64,000 bases of DNA from Geosporobacter ferrireducens (GTDB lineage Bacteria; Bacillota; Clostridia; Peptostreptococcales; Thermotaleaceae), in the NCBI RefSeq assembly GCF_001750685.1, contig NZ_CP017269.1, positions 5,497,416 to 5,561,415 of the forward strand, written 5' to 3'. Of this stretch, positions 8,032 to 16,411 are shown in pieces. Position 1 is the first letter of the stretch. Every line of letters starts with the position of its first letter. Below the pieces are notes generated by a model. It was not told the DNA's origin and ran no database searches. It worked only from the letters and a program-made list of their open reading frames with translations. A program made the position numbers and the translations under genes.

Positions 8032-8180
8032 TTCAATTTAGAATGCTGTAAATATTTCCTAAAAGCGATTTCCTAACTATAATTGCGTAAAGTAGTAGTA
8101 TAATACAGTAATAGTGGATAATTAAATTTAAACCGTATTCACGGGCCATAACAAAGCTTTTAAAAAGAAGGAGAATAGTG

Positions 8181-8186
8181 TATAAT
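8181..8186 (+). promoter_or_regulatory. Predicted -10 box of the 6S RNA
   Basis: A consensus TATAAT lies about 8 bases upstream of the inferred RNA start. The matching -35 region is weak (TTTTAA near 8158-8163). Confidence 0.45.
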
Positions 8187-8193
8187 AGTCATA

Positions 8194-8375
8194 TATTAGT
8201 ACCTGGGGTGTACGTTAAAACCTTAAAATTCAACCTACAGATAACATCCGGGAGTTCGCGTTCCCTCGTGTATGAAATGCCTCCGGAGAGTGGACTTCAA
8301 AAGCAAGGGATAGGGCACCCACCTAGGTGAGCCGCGGGTGTGAATTTATAGGCAGACGGCATTCTGGGAAGATTA
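8194..8375 (+). ncRNA. ssrS: Probable 6S RNA
   Basis: A non-coding, unusually GC-rich and structured stretch in an otherwise A/T-rich gap. CCTGGGGTGT(A)CGTT (8202-8216) pairs with GACGGCATTCTGGG (8355-8368) to give the terminal closing stem. Both arms resemble the closing stem of 6S RNA (compare CUGAGAUGU / GGCAUCUCGG in E. coli). Inside are a GGGA/TCCC hairpin (about 8251-8266) and a CACCC...GGGTG hairpin (about 8317-8341). 6S RNA mimics an open promoter and sequesters the housekeeping RNA polymerase in stationary phase. The length of about 180 nt fits. A promoter-like TATAAT precedes it. I assign it from structure and partial motif memory, so the ends are approximate. Confidence 0.65.
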
Positions 8376-8422
8376 ATTGCCCTCAAGTAGATGCTAACTT
8401 AGTATTTGCTTGAGGGCAATTA
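8374..8422 (+). other. Perfect 14-bp hairpin after the 6S RNA, no U-tract
   Basis: TAATTGCCCTCAAG (8374-8387) pairs perfectly with CTTGAGGGCAATTA (8409-8422) around a 21-base loop. No T-run follows, so it is not a classical terminator. It could protect or delimit the 3' end of the RNA or be a protein site. Confidence 0.5.
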
Positions 8423-8445
8423 GTAAAATGATATATTCGTGTTGA

Positions 8446-8481
8446 TGACTATCCTGATTATTCACTGGGATAGTTTTTTTA
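8446..8481 (+). terminator. Intrinsic terminator, plus strand
   Basis: ACTATCC (8448-8454) pairs with GGATAGT (8468-8474), followed by TTTTTTT. It ends the transcript carrying the 6S-like RNA. Confidence 0.75.
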
Positions 8482-8549
8482 TTGTCTAATCGAGTAAATA
8501 CAAATAAGCGCTTCGCAGCGAATTGAAGAATTTCTTGCTTATAAGCATT

Positions 8550-10097
8550 CTATTTTTTTCGAATGATAAATTGCAGTGTTCTATGATTGATGCAACCTGT
8601 AGAAAAAATAGAAATCATATACGCCAATATGCCGGACAGAACACTTAGGATGAGTGCAGCATTCGGTGAAATAGCAAATTTTAAAAGAAGCTCATAAAGA
8701 TTGAGTAGTATCAAAATCATGATTGCCGTTGAAAAAACAGGCTTTCCTATGTCGTTGACTATTTTGGGCTTCAGCTTAATATAATGATTAAGAGCGATGT
8801 AGTTAAGTAAGGATATAGTAACAGTAGATAAAATGAAACCTATAATAAAACCCTTCACGCCAAAACTTGGGTGAGGTACTAAATAGTAGGTACATAAAAT
8901 TTGCAGCAGCATTCCGCAGAGATAATTAACGGTTGTAATAACTTGTTTCCCCATTCCATGGAGAATACCTGATAATACATGTTGGAGACTTAAAAATACC
9001 GTTGCATATCCGAGTAGTGATAGATATTCGCCTACATCCGCATGTTGATATAAGAAATTGCATATGGGGGAAGCAAAGAAAATTAACAGAGCTGTTATGG
9101 GGATTGCTACCAATAAGGTCATTCGAATGGCGATGTTTGACTTTAAGCTAAGTTGATGCCAATTTTTTAATGCTACTTCCTCTGCTACAGATGGAATGAT
9201 ATTGACTACCAATGCAGAAGTGACAATAAAAGGAAGAAAAAGTAAAGGCATCGCCATACCTGAAAGCTTACCGAAAATAGCAACTGCTTCCTGCATAGAA
9301 AAACCTGCATGCATAAGTCTTTGCGGAATAAGTGCAGCATTAATAGATTGCATAACCACACTAATCATCCGAGTGATGGTAATAGGAATAGATATATATA
9401 TAATTTTAGACAAAATATCACTACTAGGGTTTTTGAACTGTAAATAAGTTCTTTTTATATAAGAAGTTTTAAAATCACCGAATCGCATGAGCAGCCAAAG
9501 CAATCCCGTAAATTCTCCTACTGAGATTCCTAATATTGCAATAACAGAAGCATATTTGGGTACCAATGGGGGAAGGATCAACAGAATACCAATGACGAAA
9601 GCGATGCGGAAAATTTGTTCTAATATTTGGGAAGTACCTGGAGGCCCTACGCTCTTAATTCCGTAATAATACCCTCTCATGATGGAAGAAAGCGTGATTA
9701 AGGTAATTGCGGGAATTAGCGCCATAAGGCTAGGCTGTATATCTATATTTTTAATGAGTTTTTCAGCGATAAATTGAGCATTAAAATATAAAAGAATAGA
9801 TAAAACAGCACTTATAGCTAATCCAATAACCATAGATATGCCTAATACCTTTTTGCAGCCAGCTTTGTTGTCCAAGGATGAAAAATGGGCAACTAATTTG
9901 GATACGGCAACGGGTATTCCTGCAGATGTAAATGTAATCATAACCATAAGAATAGGAAATACCAGATGGAATATGCCGATGGCTTCAGGTCCGATCATTC
10001 TAGATAAGATAATTCTATATGCAAAACCTAGAAATCGAACAACAAAATTCACGAAAATCAAGACCAAAGTACCGTAAAGAAAGGAATTTTTTTTCAA
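8550..10097 (-). CDS. spoVB: Stage V sporulation protein B, MurJ-like lipid II flippase family
   Basis: A 515-residue polytopic membrane protein of the MATE/MVF (polysaccharide exporter) superfamily with about 14 helices. The N-terminus 'FVVRFLGFAYRIILSRMIGPEAIGIFHLV' region (residues about 18-46, cited by position) is typical of SpoVB/YkvU. SpoVB is needed for spore cortex synthesis, presumably flipping lipid-linked peptidoglycan precursors in the outer forespore membrane. The RBS reads GAAGAGGGTGTTGTTTTG upstream of the ATG on the minus strand. It stands alone, convergent with the 6S RNA. No separate terminator is obvious, apart from a short CGCTgcgaAGCG-type hairpin near 8512-8522. Confidence 0.93.
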   Translation of the reverse strand: MKKNSFLYGTLVLIFVNFVVRFLGFAYRIILSRMIGPEAIGIFHLVFPILMVMITFTSAGIPVAVSKLVAHFSSLDNKAGCKKVLGISMVIGLAISAVLSILLYFNAQFIAEKLIKNIDIQPSLMALIPAITLITLSSIMRGYYYGIKSVGPPGTSQILEQIFRIAFVIGILLILPPLVPKYASVIAILGISVGEFTGLLWLLMRFGDFKTSYIKRTYLQFKNPSSDILSKIIYISIPITITRMISVVMQSINAALIPQRLMHAGFSMQEAVAIFGKLSGMAMPLLFLPFIVTSALVVNIIPSVAEEVALKNWHQLSLKSNIAIRMTLLVAIPITALLIFFASPICNFLYQHADVGEYLSLLGYATVFLSLQHVLSGILHGMGKQVITTVNYLCGMLLQILCTYYLVPHPSFGVKGFIIGFILSTVTISLLNYIALNHYIKLKPKIVNDIGKPVFSTAIMILILLNLYELLLKFAISPNAALILSVLSGILAYMISIFSTGCINHRTLQFIIRKK

Positions 10098-10402
10098 AAC
10101 AACACCCTCTTCATAGGAATTTACTATATAATTAATATTCGATCTAATCTTGTTCTATTACTTTGAGGAAGTTGTTAGAAAATACCGTAAGAATAAAAAT
10201 GTGATTTCTTTTTTTAAAGGGGTATATATTAACATAAATCATTGAGCGGAGGATAAGCGTCAATATTGATGACATAATAAATCATTATGTCTATAAATAT
10301 AATTCATGATGTCCAGATAAAAAACATCTGGTAAAAGGAGTTCCGTGCAATTACAATGAATGTATATCAAAAATTTATCGTCATGTTAAAGGAGGGGTAT
10401 GA
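10098..10402. other. Gap between spoVB and the YkuS-repeat gene
   Basis: This divergent intergenic region must hold both promoters. It contains a perfect inverted repeat GACATAAT-aaatc-ATTATGTC (10271-10291) and a second one, CCAGAT-N7-ATCTGG (near 10314-10332), followed by AAAAGGAG. A 20-codon frame from ATG 10356 overlaps the start of the next gene but has poor RBS spacing. No RNA gene or repeat element is evident. Confidence 0.4.
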
Positions 10403-10999
10403 ATGGAAAAAAAACTAAAAATATCCGTACAGAGTGACCTGAAAGAGCTGATCGAAGATCTAAAAGGACTGGGCCATGATGTAATTACATCCCATGAGGT
10501 AAGTCATGATATTTCTATCTTTATTATTTCAAATATTGATGAAGATTGGGAGCAATTACGCTCTTTAGAGTGGATGCATTATGATGACAATAAATTTTTT
10601 CTGACGATTAATGCATCTAAATTGACAAAAAATGAGATTTTAGAAGTAATACAGAAAATAGGAGAGAAAAACGAACTAGCTGGTCAAGTGGCCGCAGTAC
10701 CGGAGAATCCAGATGTATTGACTCATGATCATAAACCCAAAAAGATAAAAGTATCTGTTGAAGAGGAACTCATCGATGTAAAAAAGCTGCTTATAGATAA
10801 TGGCTATGAAGTGATTCCATCCCACAAACTGGACGGTGAAGTGGCAGCAATCGTTTTCACGGGAGTGGATGAAGTCTGGGAGACGATCTTTACATATGAG
10901 ATGAGACAGTACGGAGCAAAGTATGTTCTAACTATGAATGCTTCTAATATGAAACCGGAAGAGGTCTTGGAAGTAATTAATCGATTATGCATACAATAA
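10403..10999 (+). CDS. Tandem YkuS-like (UPF0180-type) domain protein
   Basis: A 198-residue soluble protein made of two similar halves. Residues about 3-85 begin 'KKLKISVQSDLKELIEDLKG' and residues about 113-196 begin 'KKIKVSVEEELIDVKKLLID'. Both halves end with a 'LT(I/M)NAS...EVI..I' pattern. The layout resembles the single-domain YkuS protein encoded at 42640 in this window. Such proteins have no known activity. The RBS TTAAAGGAGGGGT is very strong. It is transcribed alone, with a terminator directly downstream. The duplication suggests an obligate pseudo-dimer. Confidence 0.7.
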   Translation: MEKKLKISVQSDLKELIEDLKGLGHDVITSHEVSHDISIFIISNIDEDWEQLRSLEWMHYDDNKFFLTINASKLTKNEILEVIQKIGEKNELAGQVAAVPENPDVLTHDHKPKKIKVSVEEELIDVKKLLIDNGYEVIPSHKLDGEVAAIVFTGVDEVWETIFTYEMRQYGAKYVLTMNASNMKPEEVLEVINRLCIQ

Positions 11000-11025
11000 A
11001 GCTAGGGAAAACCTAGCTTTTATCT
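10998..11025 (+). terminator. Intrinsic terminator
   Basis: AAAGCTAGG (10998-11006) pairs with CCTAGCTTT (11012-11020), followed by a short T-rich stretch. Confidence 0.78.
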
Positions 11026-11076
11026 TTAGGGATAATATTGTTCTTCAAACAAGAATTTGATCAAGGAGGAGATTGT

Positions 11077-11640
11077 ATGGAAAAACTAGCATATTTGGTA
11101 GCGATACCCACCGGTGAAATTTATTATAATGGAAGTATAATTCAAAGGACTTTATGGGAGAAATATAACCTGTTAGAAGACTATTTGCCGCAATTACATC
11201 TAACCCTTGATGCTTTTTATTATGAAAATATGGAGGATATTCATCAAATAAAAAATGCACTGATGGAAATCAGCAAAGAACTATACCCTTTTGAGATAAT
11301 AACCAATGGTTTTAGTTATATTCCGGAGCCTTATAACTGCCTTACAATACATGTAATTAAAACGAAAGAGTTAAAGGAAATATATACGACAATACATGAA
11401 GGGATGAAGAATAGAGGCATTCGTGTAAGAGCATTCCATCCTAATGAAATGGTATTTCACATGAGTATAGCAGGCATTTATGGAAGAAGCTGGAGCAGGG
11501 AAGAGAGTCAAAGAGCTTGGCTGGAGGTAAGCACCCTTACTTTCAAATACCATGAACGAATCGAAGCGCTCGAACTTTGGTACCCGGATATTCAACCTGA
11601 AAAAAAGTTTATTGCCAAGTTTGATATTTTAAAGCCTTGA
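11077..11640 (+). CDS. 2H phosphoesterase superfamily (2'-5' RNA ligase-like) protein
   Basis: A 187-residue protein with two H-x-(T/S)-x motifs, HLTL (about residues 39-42) and HMSI (about 128-131), spaced as in the 2H phosphoesterase superfamily. Such enzymes act on 2',3'-cyclic or 2'-5' phosphodiesters of RNA or nucleotides, but the substrate here cannot be told. ATG 11077 is chosen because AAGGAGGA (11063-11070) lies 6 bases before it; an upstream ATG at 11038 has no RBS. It is a cytosolic protein without membrane segments, monocistronic as far as visible. Confidence 0.8.
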   Translation: MEKLAYLVAIPTGEIYYNGSIIQRTLWEKYNLLEDYLPQLHLTLDAFYYENMEDIHQIKNALMEISKELYPFEIITNGFSYIPEPYNCLTIHVIKTKELKEIYTTIHEGMKNRGIRVRAFHPNEMVFHMSIAGIYGRSWSREESQRAWLEVSTLTFKYHERIEALELWYPDIQPEKKFIAKFDILKP

Positions 11641-11739
11641 GCAGAAAATAATACAATATTGCCAAATATTAAGAGGAATGTTTTTTTCAACACTACCAAG
11701 AATAATAATGGAATTAAGAAATGAATGGAGGCGTTGGAT

Positions 11740-11982
11740 ATGGAATTGGTATGCCCTTTATGTAATGCGATGATAAGCTATTTGCTGAAGTGTCCGAAAT
11801 GTAACCATTCTATGGAAAATACCGGGGCAATCCAAGATTATTTTGATGATTATAGCACCTATCTGCCAATGGAACTCACTCAGAGAATTGATGGAGTACC
11901 ACATGATCAATGTATGCATTTATTTTATTGTAGCCATTGTAATAGCGATAAAAGAGTATCAATTGATAGAGTTTTTATATAA
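11740..11982 (+). CDS. Small zinc-ribbon protein, unknown
   Basis: An 80-residue protein with CPLC (residues 5-8) and CPKC (about 18-21) near the N-terminus and a CSHC near the C-terminus (about 64-67). That gives at least one, possibly two, zinc sites. No DNA- or RNA-binding domain is otherwise recognised. ATG 11740 is preferred over the ATG at 11725 because GGAGG (11727-11731) lies 8 bases before it. It precedes the his operon but a terminator separates them. Confidence 0.7.
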   Translation: MELVCPLCNAMISYLLKCPKCNHSMENTGAIQDYFDDYSTYLPMELTQRIDGVPHDQCMHLFYCSHCNSDKRVSIDRVFI

Positions 11983-12014
11983 AAGGATGTTCGAAAATGA
12001 ACATTCTTTTTTTT
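11982..12014 (+). terminator. Intrinsic terminator
   Basis: AGGATGTTC (11984-11992) pairs with GAACATTCT (11999-12007), followed by eight or more T. Confidence 0.8.
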
Positions 12015-12037
12015 ATGAAAAATATTCTAAATCTTTA

Positions 12038-12066
12038 TTGACGAACTTAATAAAAAATATTAAACT
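12038..12066 (+). promoter_or_regulatory. Predicted promoter of the histidine operon
   Basis: TTGACG (12038-12043), a 17-base spacer and TAAACT (12061-12066) lie 56 bases upstream of hisZ. The -10 box is a 4/6 match and lies inside the palindrome at 12061-12078. Confidence 0.5.
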
Positions 12067-12078
12067 ATTAATAGTTTA
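12061..12078. promoter_or_regulatory. Perfect 18-bp palindrome, likely his operator
   Basis: TAAACTATT-AATAGTTTA is a perfect 9+9 inverted repeat with no spacer. It covers the predicted -10 box and the transcription start of the his operon, the position expected for a repressor site. The cognate regulator is not in this window. A YerC/HisR (TrpR-like) regulator is one candidate from knowledge of Firmicutes. Confidence 0.6.
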
Positions 12079-12121
12079 GTGTAGTAAAGTGATAAATCAA
12101 TAAAGGGGGTTCGTGTAAATC

Positions 12122-13414
12122 ATGCTGCAGTATAAAAACTATGTTCCTGAAGGGGTAGCGGATACACATTGGGATGAATATGAGACAAAAGATAGGATCA
12201 TGGGGCAAATTAAAAAGCATTTTAAAAATTTTGGATACCGACAAATCATGACCCCAACTTTTGAATATTATGATTTGTTTGCTGGTATTGACGGGACGAT
12301 CCATCGAGATGAAATGTTTAAGTTTATAGATGGAAATGGCAAAATCCTAGTATTAAGACCTGATGTAACGATACCCATTGCTAGAATGGCAGCGAATGGC
12401 TTTGAAGCATCCAAAGGATATTTAAAATTTTCCTATGTGTCCAATGTATTTCGTGTGAGCGAAGAACAATGTGGAAACAAAAGAGAGTTTATGCAAGCAG
12501 GCATTGAATATCTAGGAAATGAAAAAGCTGACGCAGATGCAGAAGTGGTTGCGGTGGGGATTAAAATAATACTTGATTGTGGTATAAAGAATTTCCAATT
12601 TGACCTGGGTCAAGCGGCATTTTTTAAAGGATTGATGATGGAGGTGGCAGTAGAAAGACCAATTAAAGACCAAATTCGGAAATTAATTGAGCAAAAGAAC
12701 ACTTCAGAGTTAGCTCATTTTTTAAAACCGCTCAATATCCCCAGCCGGGTTAAAGAAACGATATTAAAGATACCTTATTTATATGGTAAAGCAGCAGAAG
12801 TGATTGTGGAGGCGAGAAGAATAGCTTTAAATATAGAAATGGAAAAAGCAATAAAGTATTTAGAAGAAGTATATGAAATTCTCAAAGATTATGGTTATGA
12901 GCAATATATAACCGTGGATTTAGGACTAGTAAATCATATGGATTACTATACCGGAGTCATTTTTAAAGGATATGTTCAAAATTATGGAAAACCGCTTTTG
13001 AGCGGAGGACGTTACGATAATCTTACAAAAAAGTATGGTACTGCTTTGCCTGCTACAGGATTCGGTTTAAATATTGATGAGTTAATGGAGGTTATGGAAA
13101 TGAACAATATGCTTAAAGGATCAACATGCTTTACTGATTTTTTAATTCTTTATACAAAAAAAACAAGGGAAAAAGCTATTGCTTTGGCAGAAACATTAAG
13201 AAATAAAGGTTTTATTGTAGAATCTGATCTCTATGAACAAGATATTAAAAACCAGATTGAAAATGCTGAATTCCGTAATATAAAGGAAATTGTCCAATTG
13301 CTAGAAGAAAATTTGAAGATTATTAATATCAGAAATAATGAAATAAGAAAAAACTCTTTGGCACAATTTCTAAAAAATATAGAAAATAGTGGAGCAGTTT
13401 TTTCAATTCATTAG
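12122..13414 (+). CDS. hisZ: ATP phosphoribosyltransferase regulatory subunit
   Basis: A 430-residue class II histidyl-tRNA synthetase-like protein that lacks the tRNA-synthetase role. It binds the short form of HisG to form the octameric ATP phosphoribosyltransferase that starts histidine synthesis. Landmarks are the N-terminal 'PEGVADTHWDE' (about 9-19), motif-2-like 'FRVSEEQCGNKREF', the motif-3-like 'LLSGGRYDNL' and a C-terminal segment. A real HisS is excluded by context (first gene of a complete his operon, next to short HisG). The upstream AAAGGGGG is distant, 15 bases from the ATG, so translation may be modest. Confidence 0.93.
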   Translation: MLQYKNYVPEGVADTHWDEYETKDRIMGQIKKHFKNFGYRQIMTPTFEYYDLFAGIDGTIHRDEMFKFIDGNGKILVLRPDVTIPIARMAANGFEASKGYLKFSYVSNVFRVSEEQCGNKREFMQAGIEYLGNEKADADAEVVAVGIKIILDCGIKNFQFDLGQAAFFKGLMMEVAVERPIKDQIRKLIEQKNTSELAHFLKPLNIPSRVKETILKIPYLYGKAAEVIVEARRIALNIEMEKAIKYLEEVYEILKDYGYEQYITVDLGLVNHMDYYTGVIFKGYVQNYGKPLLSGGRYDNLTKKYGTALPATGFGLNIDELMEVMEMNNMLKGSTCFTDFLILYTKKTREKAIALAETLRNKGFIVESDLYEQDIKNQIENAEFRNIKEIVQLLEENLKIINIRNNEIRKNSLAQFLKNIENSGAVFSIH

Positions 13415-13426
13415 GGAGGTCAGAAA

Positions 13427-14053
13427 GTGGAATTTGTTAATATTGCATTGGCTAAAGGACGATTAGCAGAAAAAACAATAAAAATGATGAATAACCAGGG
13501 AATTACATTTCCCGATTATCACACAAACAGCAGAAAACTGATTTTTGAGAATGATTTTGAAAAAATTCGTATCATTTTTGTAAAACCCAGTGATGTGGCA
13601 ATATACGTAGAAAAAGGGGCTGCAGACTTAGGTGTATTGGGTAAAGATATTTTAATGGAAAGCGAAGCAGATTTATATGAGGTTATGGATTTAGGATTTG
13701 GGAGTTGTAAATTTGCTGTAGCGGCTTTAAGAGACTATGTAGATCTGCCTGGAAAGAAAATCAGGGTAGCTTCTAAATTTCCCAACGTATCAAAGAAATA
13801 TTTCAACGAACTAGGAAGGCCGATAGAAGTAATCAAATTAAATGGTTCTGTAGAATTAGCACCTATTATCGGCTTAGCTGATGTGATTGTAGATATTGTA
13901 GAAACAGGAAAGACCTTAGAAGAAAACGGTTTGGTAGTTATAAATGAAATCTGTAAGGTAAGCGCTAGACTGGTAGCAAATAAAGTAAGCTTTAAAACAA
14001 AAATGAATCATATTACCCGCATTATTGAGGGATTAAAGCGGGGTGCTGAATAG
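13427..14053 (+). CDS. hisG: ATP phosphoribosyltransferase catalytic subunit, short form
   Basis: A 208-residue short-form HisG, which condenses ATP and PRPP in the first committed step of histidine synthesis. It lacks the C-terminal regulatory domain, consistent with dependence on HisZ encoded just upstream. Visible motifs are 'ALAKGRLAEKTI' at the N-terminus and the PRPP-binding 'GLADVIVDIVETGKTLEENGL' region (residues about 147-167, cited by position). Start is GTG, with GGGAGGT 6 bases upstream. It lies 12 bases after hisZ and its end overlaps possible upstream starts of hisD. Confidence 0.96.
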   Translation: MEFVNIALAKGRLAEKTIKMMNNQGITFPDYHTNSRKLIFENDFEKIRIIFVKPSDVAIYVEKGAADLGVLGKDILMESEADLYEVMDLGFGSCKFAVAALRDYVDLPGKKIRVASKFPNVSKKYFNELGRPIEVIKLNGSVELAPIIGLADVIVDIVETGKTLEENGLVVINEICKVSARLVANKVSFKTKMNHITRIIEGLKRGAE

Positions 14054-14069
14054 AAGGGGGATAAAAATT

Positions 14070-15356
14070 TTGCGTATTATATCTGTTAATAAAGATAACT
14101 ATAAAATACACTTAAAAGAATTGCTCAAGCAGCGGGTAGAAGAAAATATAGCAGATATTGATGAAACTGTTGAAAGGGTCATCCTGGATATTAGAAAATA
14201 TGGAGACAAGGCTTTGTTAGACTACACCTATACGTTTGACAAAGTTGTTTTAAATAAGGTCAAGGTAGAGGAAAAAGAAATCCAAGAGGCATGGGATGCA
14301 GTTTCAAAAGAATTCAAGGATATCATAGATGCGGCGAAAAATAACATATGGTCCTACCACGAAAAGCAGTTTCAAAATTCATGGATTGACTACAATGAAG
14401 ATATTATTCTGGGACAAAAAGTTACGCCTATCGAAAGTATTGGGATGTATGTGCCTGGCGGGAAGGCTGCATATCCGTCTACTGTTCTAATGAATGCAAT
14501 ACCGGCGAAGATTGCAGGAGTACAGCGTCTTGTAATGGTAACACCGCCAGGGAAAGATGGAAAAGTAAATCCATATATATTGTCAGCTGCAAAAGCAGTA
14601 GGTGTAGATGAGATCTACAAGGCAGGTGGAGCACAATCAATCGCAGCCTTGGCATATGGAACAGAGACGATTGTACCTGTAAATAAAATTGTTGGGCCTG
14701 GAAACATTTATGTAGCCCGTGCAAAAAAGAAGGTTTACGGCGTCGTGGATATAGATATGATTGCAGGACCAAGTGAAATATGTATTCTAGCAGATGAAAC
14801 TGCAAATCCGGCCTTTGCTGCTGCGGATCTTTTATCGCAGGCTGAGCACGACGAGATGGCATCCTCTATTTTGCTTACTTTATCGGATGGTTTTGCTGAA
14901 AAAGTAAAGGCTGCAGTAAATCAGCAAATGGTTTCTCTAGATCGCGCTCAAATAGCAGAACAAGCAATAAGAAATAATAGTGCAATTTTTATTGTAGAGG
15001 ATATGGCTACTGCAATAGAGATGGTGAATGATATTGCGCCAGAGCATTTAGAAATTATGACAGATAACCCCTTTGAAATGCTGCCCAAAATAAAAAATGC
15101 CGGTGCTATTTTCTTAGGACATTTCTCACCGGAGCCTTTAGGTGATTATTTTGCTGGCCCCAATCATACGTTGCCAACGAGTGGAACTGCTAAATTTTCA
15201 TCCCCTTTAGGTGTAGAGGATTTTATCAAAAAAAGCAGTGTGATTTATTATAGCAAAGCTGCATTAGGAAAAGTAAAAAATCAAATAGAAAGCTTTGCTT
15301 TGCATGAGGGCTTAGACGCTCATGCAAATTCCATAAAAGTGAGGTTTTTGCCATGA
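14070..15356 (+). CDS. hisD: Histidinol dehydrogenase
   Basis: A zinc enzyme of about 428 residues that oxidises L-histidinol to histidine with two NAD, the last pathway step. Clear motifs are 'GMYVPGGKAAYPST', 'AGGAQSIAALAYGT', 'VGPGNIYV', 'DMIAGPSEI' and 'LSQAEHDEMASS', which includes zinc ligands. I choose TTG 14070 because GAAGGGGG (14053-14060) precedes it by 9 bases and the length is then typical. A GTG at 14043 would overlap hisG by 11 bases without a good RBS. The stop overlaps the ATG of hisC. Confidence 0.95.
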   Translation: MRIISVNKDNYKIHLKELLKQRVEENIADIDETVERVILDIRKYGDKALLDYTYTFDKVVLNKVKVEEKEIQEAWDAVSKEFKDIIDAAKNNIWSYHEKQFQNSWIDYNEDIILGQKVTPIESIGMYVPGGKAAYPSTVLMNAIPAKIAGVQRLVMVTPPGKDGKVNPYILSAAKAVGVDEIYKAGGAQSIAALAYGTETIVPVNKIVGPGNIYVARAKKKVYGVVDIDMIAGPSEICILADETANPAFAAADLLSQAEHDEMASSILLTLSDGFAEKVKAAVNQQMVSLDRAQIAEQAIRNNSAIFIVEDMATAIEMVNDIAPEHLEIMTDNPFEMLPKIKNAGAIFLGHFSPEPLGDYFAGPNHTLPTSGTAKFSSPLGVEDFIKKSSVIYYSKAALGKVKNQIESFALHEGLDAHANSIKVRFLP

Positions 15357-16411
15357 TAGAATTAGTTAGAAAAAGTATCGCAGAGATAGAGGCCTATCAG
15401 GTTCCAAAGGAAGAAATCTCTATAAGACTGGATGCCAATGAAAATCCCTATAACATCGGAAGCCTATTTTACAAAACCTTGGCAGAAAGATTGAAAGAAA
15501 TCGACTTGAATCGATATCCAGATACAGATAGCACTTCCCTTAGAAAAGCTATTGGCAAGTATGTAGGATTTTCAGCAGATAACATCCTTTGTGGGAATGG
15601 GTCCGATGAAATGATACAAAACATCATACAGACTTTTGTTGAGGCTGGAGATGTTGTCATCAGCCATAGACCTAGCTTTTCGATGTATAAAATATTTACC
15701 GCAATCGCAGGAGGAAATTTTATTGAAATTGACGCTGACGAAGACTTTAATATAAATATTGAAGGGATGATCACAGCTGCAAATAAGAATCAAGCCAAGA
15801 TAATTTTTCTATGTAATCCGAACAATCCTACAGGAACAGTTATACCTCAAAATGAAATTTTGCGGTTGGTAAAAGAAACAAAGGCCATGCTCGTAGTGGA
15901 CGAGGCATATTATGAATTTCATGGGGAAACCATGGCAGACTGGATTAAGAAAGAAGAGAGAATTATTGTTTTGCGTACACTTTCAAAGGGAATGGCTTTA
16001 GCGGGTGCGCGCGTCGGTTATTTGCTTGCTCAGAAACAAGTGATTGATTATATCTATAAAGTAAAGCCTCCTTATAATCTAAATGTTTACTCACAAGCAT
16101 TAGGTGAATTATTCTTAGAAAATATTACGATCCTTCGAGGCTATATCCAAGAAATTTGTGAAGCACGGGAGAGGTTATTCATGCAGTTGAAGGGATTTGA
16201 TGAATTAAAGGTATTTCCTTCTAAGTCGAACTTTATTCTAATTAAAACGACGAAATCTGATGCTTTTCAAGAAAAGTGCGTAAGTAGAAAAGTGGGAATT
16301 CGCAGCTATGGGAAAGAAGGCATTTTAAAAGATTGTTTGCGTATAACCATAGGTACAAAGAATGAGAATGAAATTATCACAAATATGATTCAGGAAGTGA
16401 TGCGCCAATGA
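15353..16411 (+). CDS. hisC: Histidinol-phosphate aminotransferase
   Basis: A 352-residue fold-type I PLP aminotransferase converting imidazole-acetol phosphate and glutamate to histidinol phosphate. Motifs: 'RLDANENPYN' near the N-terminus, 'NPNNPTGT' in the middle, 'VDEAYYEF' with the PLP-contacting Asp, and 'RTLSKGMALAGARVGY' with the Schiff-base lysine (K212). The ATG overlaps the hisD stop (ATGA), and its own stop overlaps hisB, indicating coupled translation. Confidence 0.95.
   Translation: MIELVRKSIAEIEAYQVPKEEISIRLDANENPYNIGSLFYKTLAERLKEIDLNRYPDTDSTSLRKAIGKYVGFSADNILCGNGSDEMIQNIIQTFVEAGDVVISHRPSFSMYKIFTAIAGGNFIEIDADEDFNINIEGMITAANKNQAKIIFLCNPNNPTGTVIPQNEILRLVKETKAMLVVDEAYYEFHGETMADWIKKEERIIVLRTLSKGMALAGARVGYLLAQKQVIDYIYKVKPPYNLNVYSQALGELFLENITILRGYIQEICEARERLFMQLKGFDELKVFPSKSNFILIKTTKSDAFQEKCVSRKVGIRSYGKEGILKDCLRITIGTKNENEIITNMIQEVMRQ

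Noticed and set aside
8194..8375. tmRNA, SRP RNA or RNase P RNA
   Set aside because: Their hallmark sequences are absent, while the closing stem fits 6S RNA better.
10356..10418. 20-codon leader peptide before the tandem YkuS-like gene
   Set aside because: The nearest AAGGAG is about 15 bases away, composition is not informative, and the overlap with the real start is easily chance.
12015..12121. T-box or histidine leader peptide in front of hisZ
   Set aside because: The leader is too short, with no T-box motif, no antiterminator pair and no run of His codons.
14043..14069. Upstream GTG start for hisD overlapping hisG
   Set aside because: No RBS in front of it, whereas TTG 14070 has GAAGGGGG at good distance and gives the typical length.
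14479..14862. Long minus-strand frame inside hisD
   Set aside because: Shadow of a conserved gene; translation is rich in Leu/His/Gln without any family likeness.
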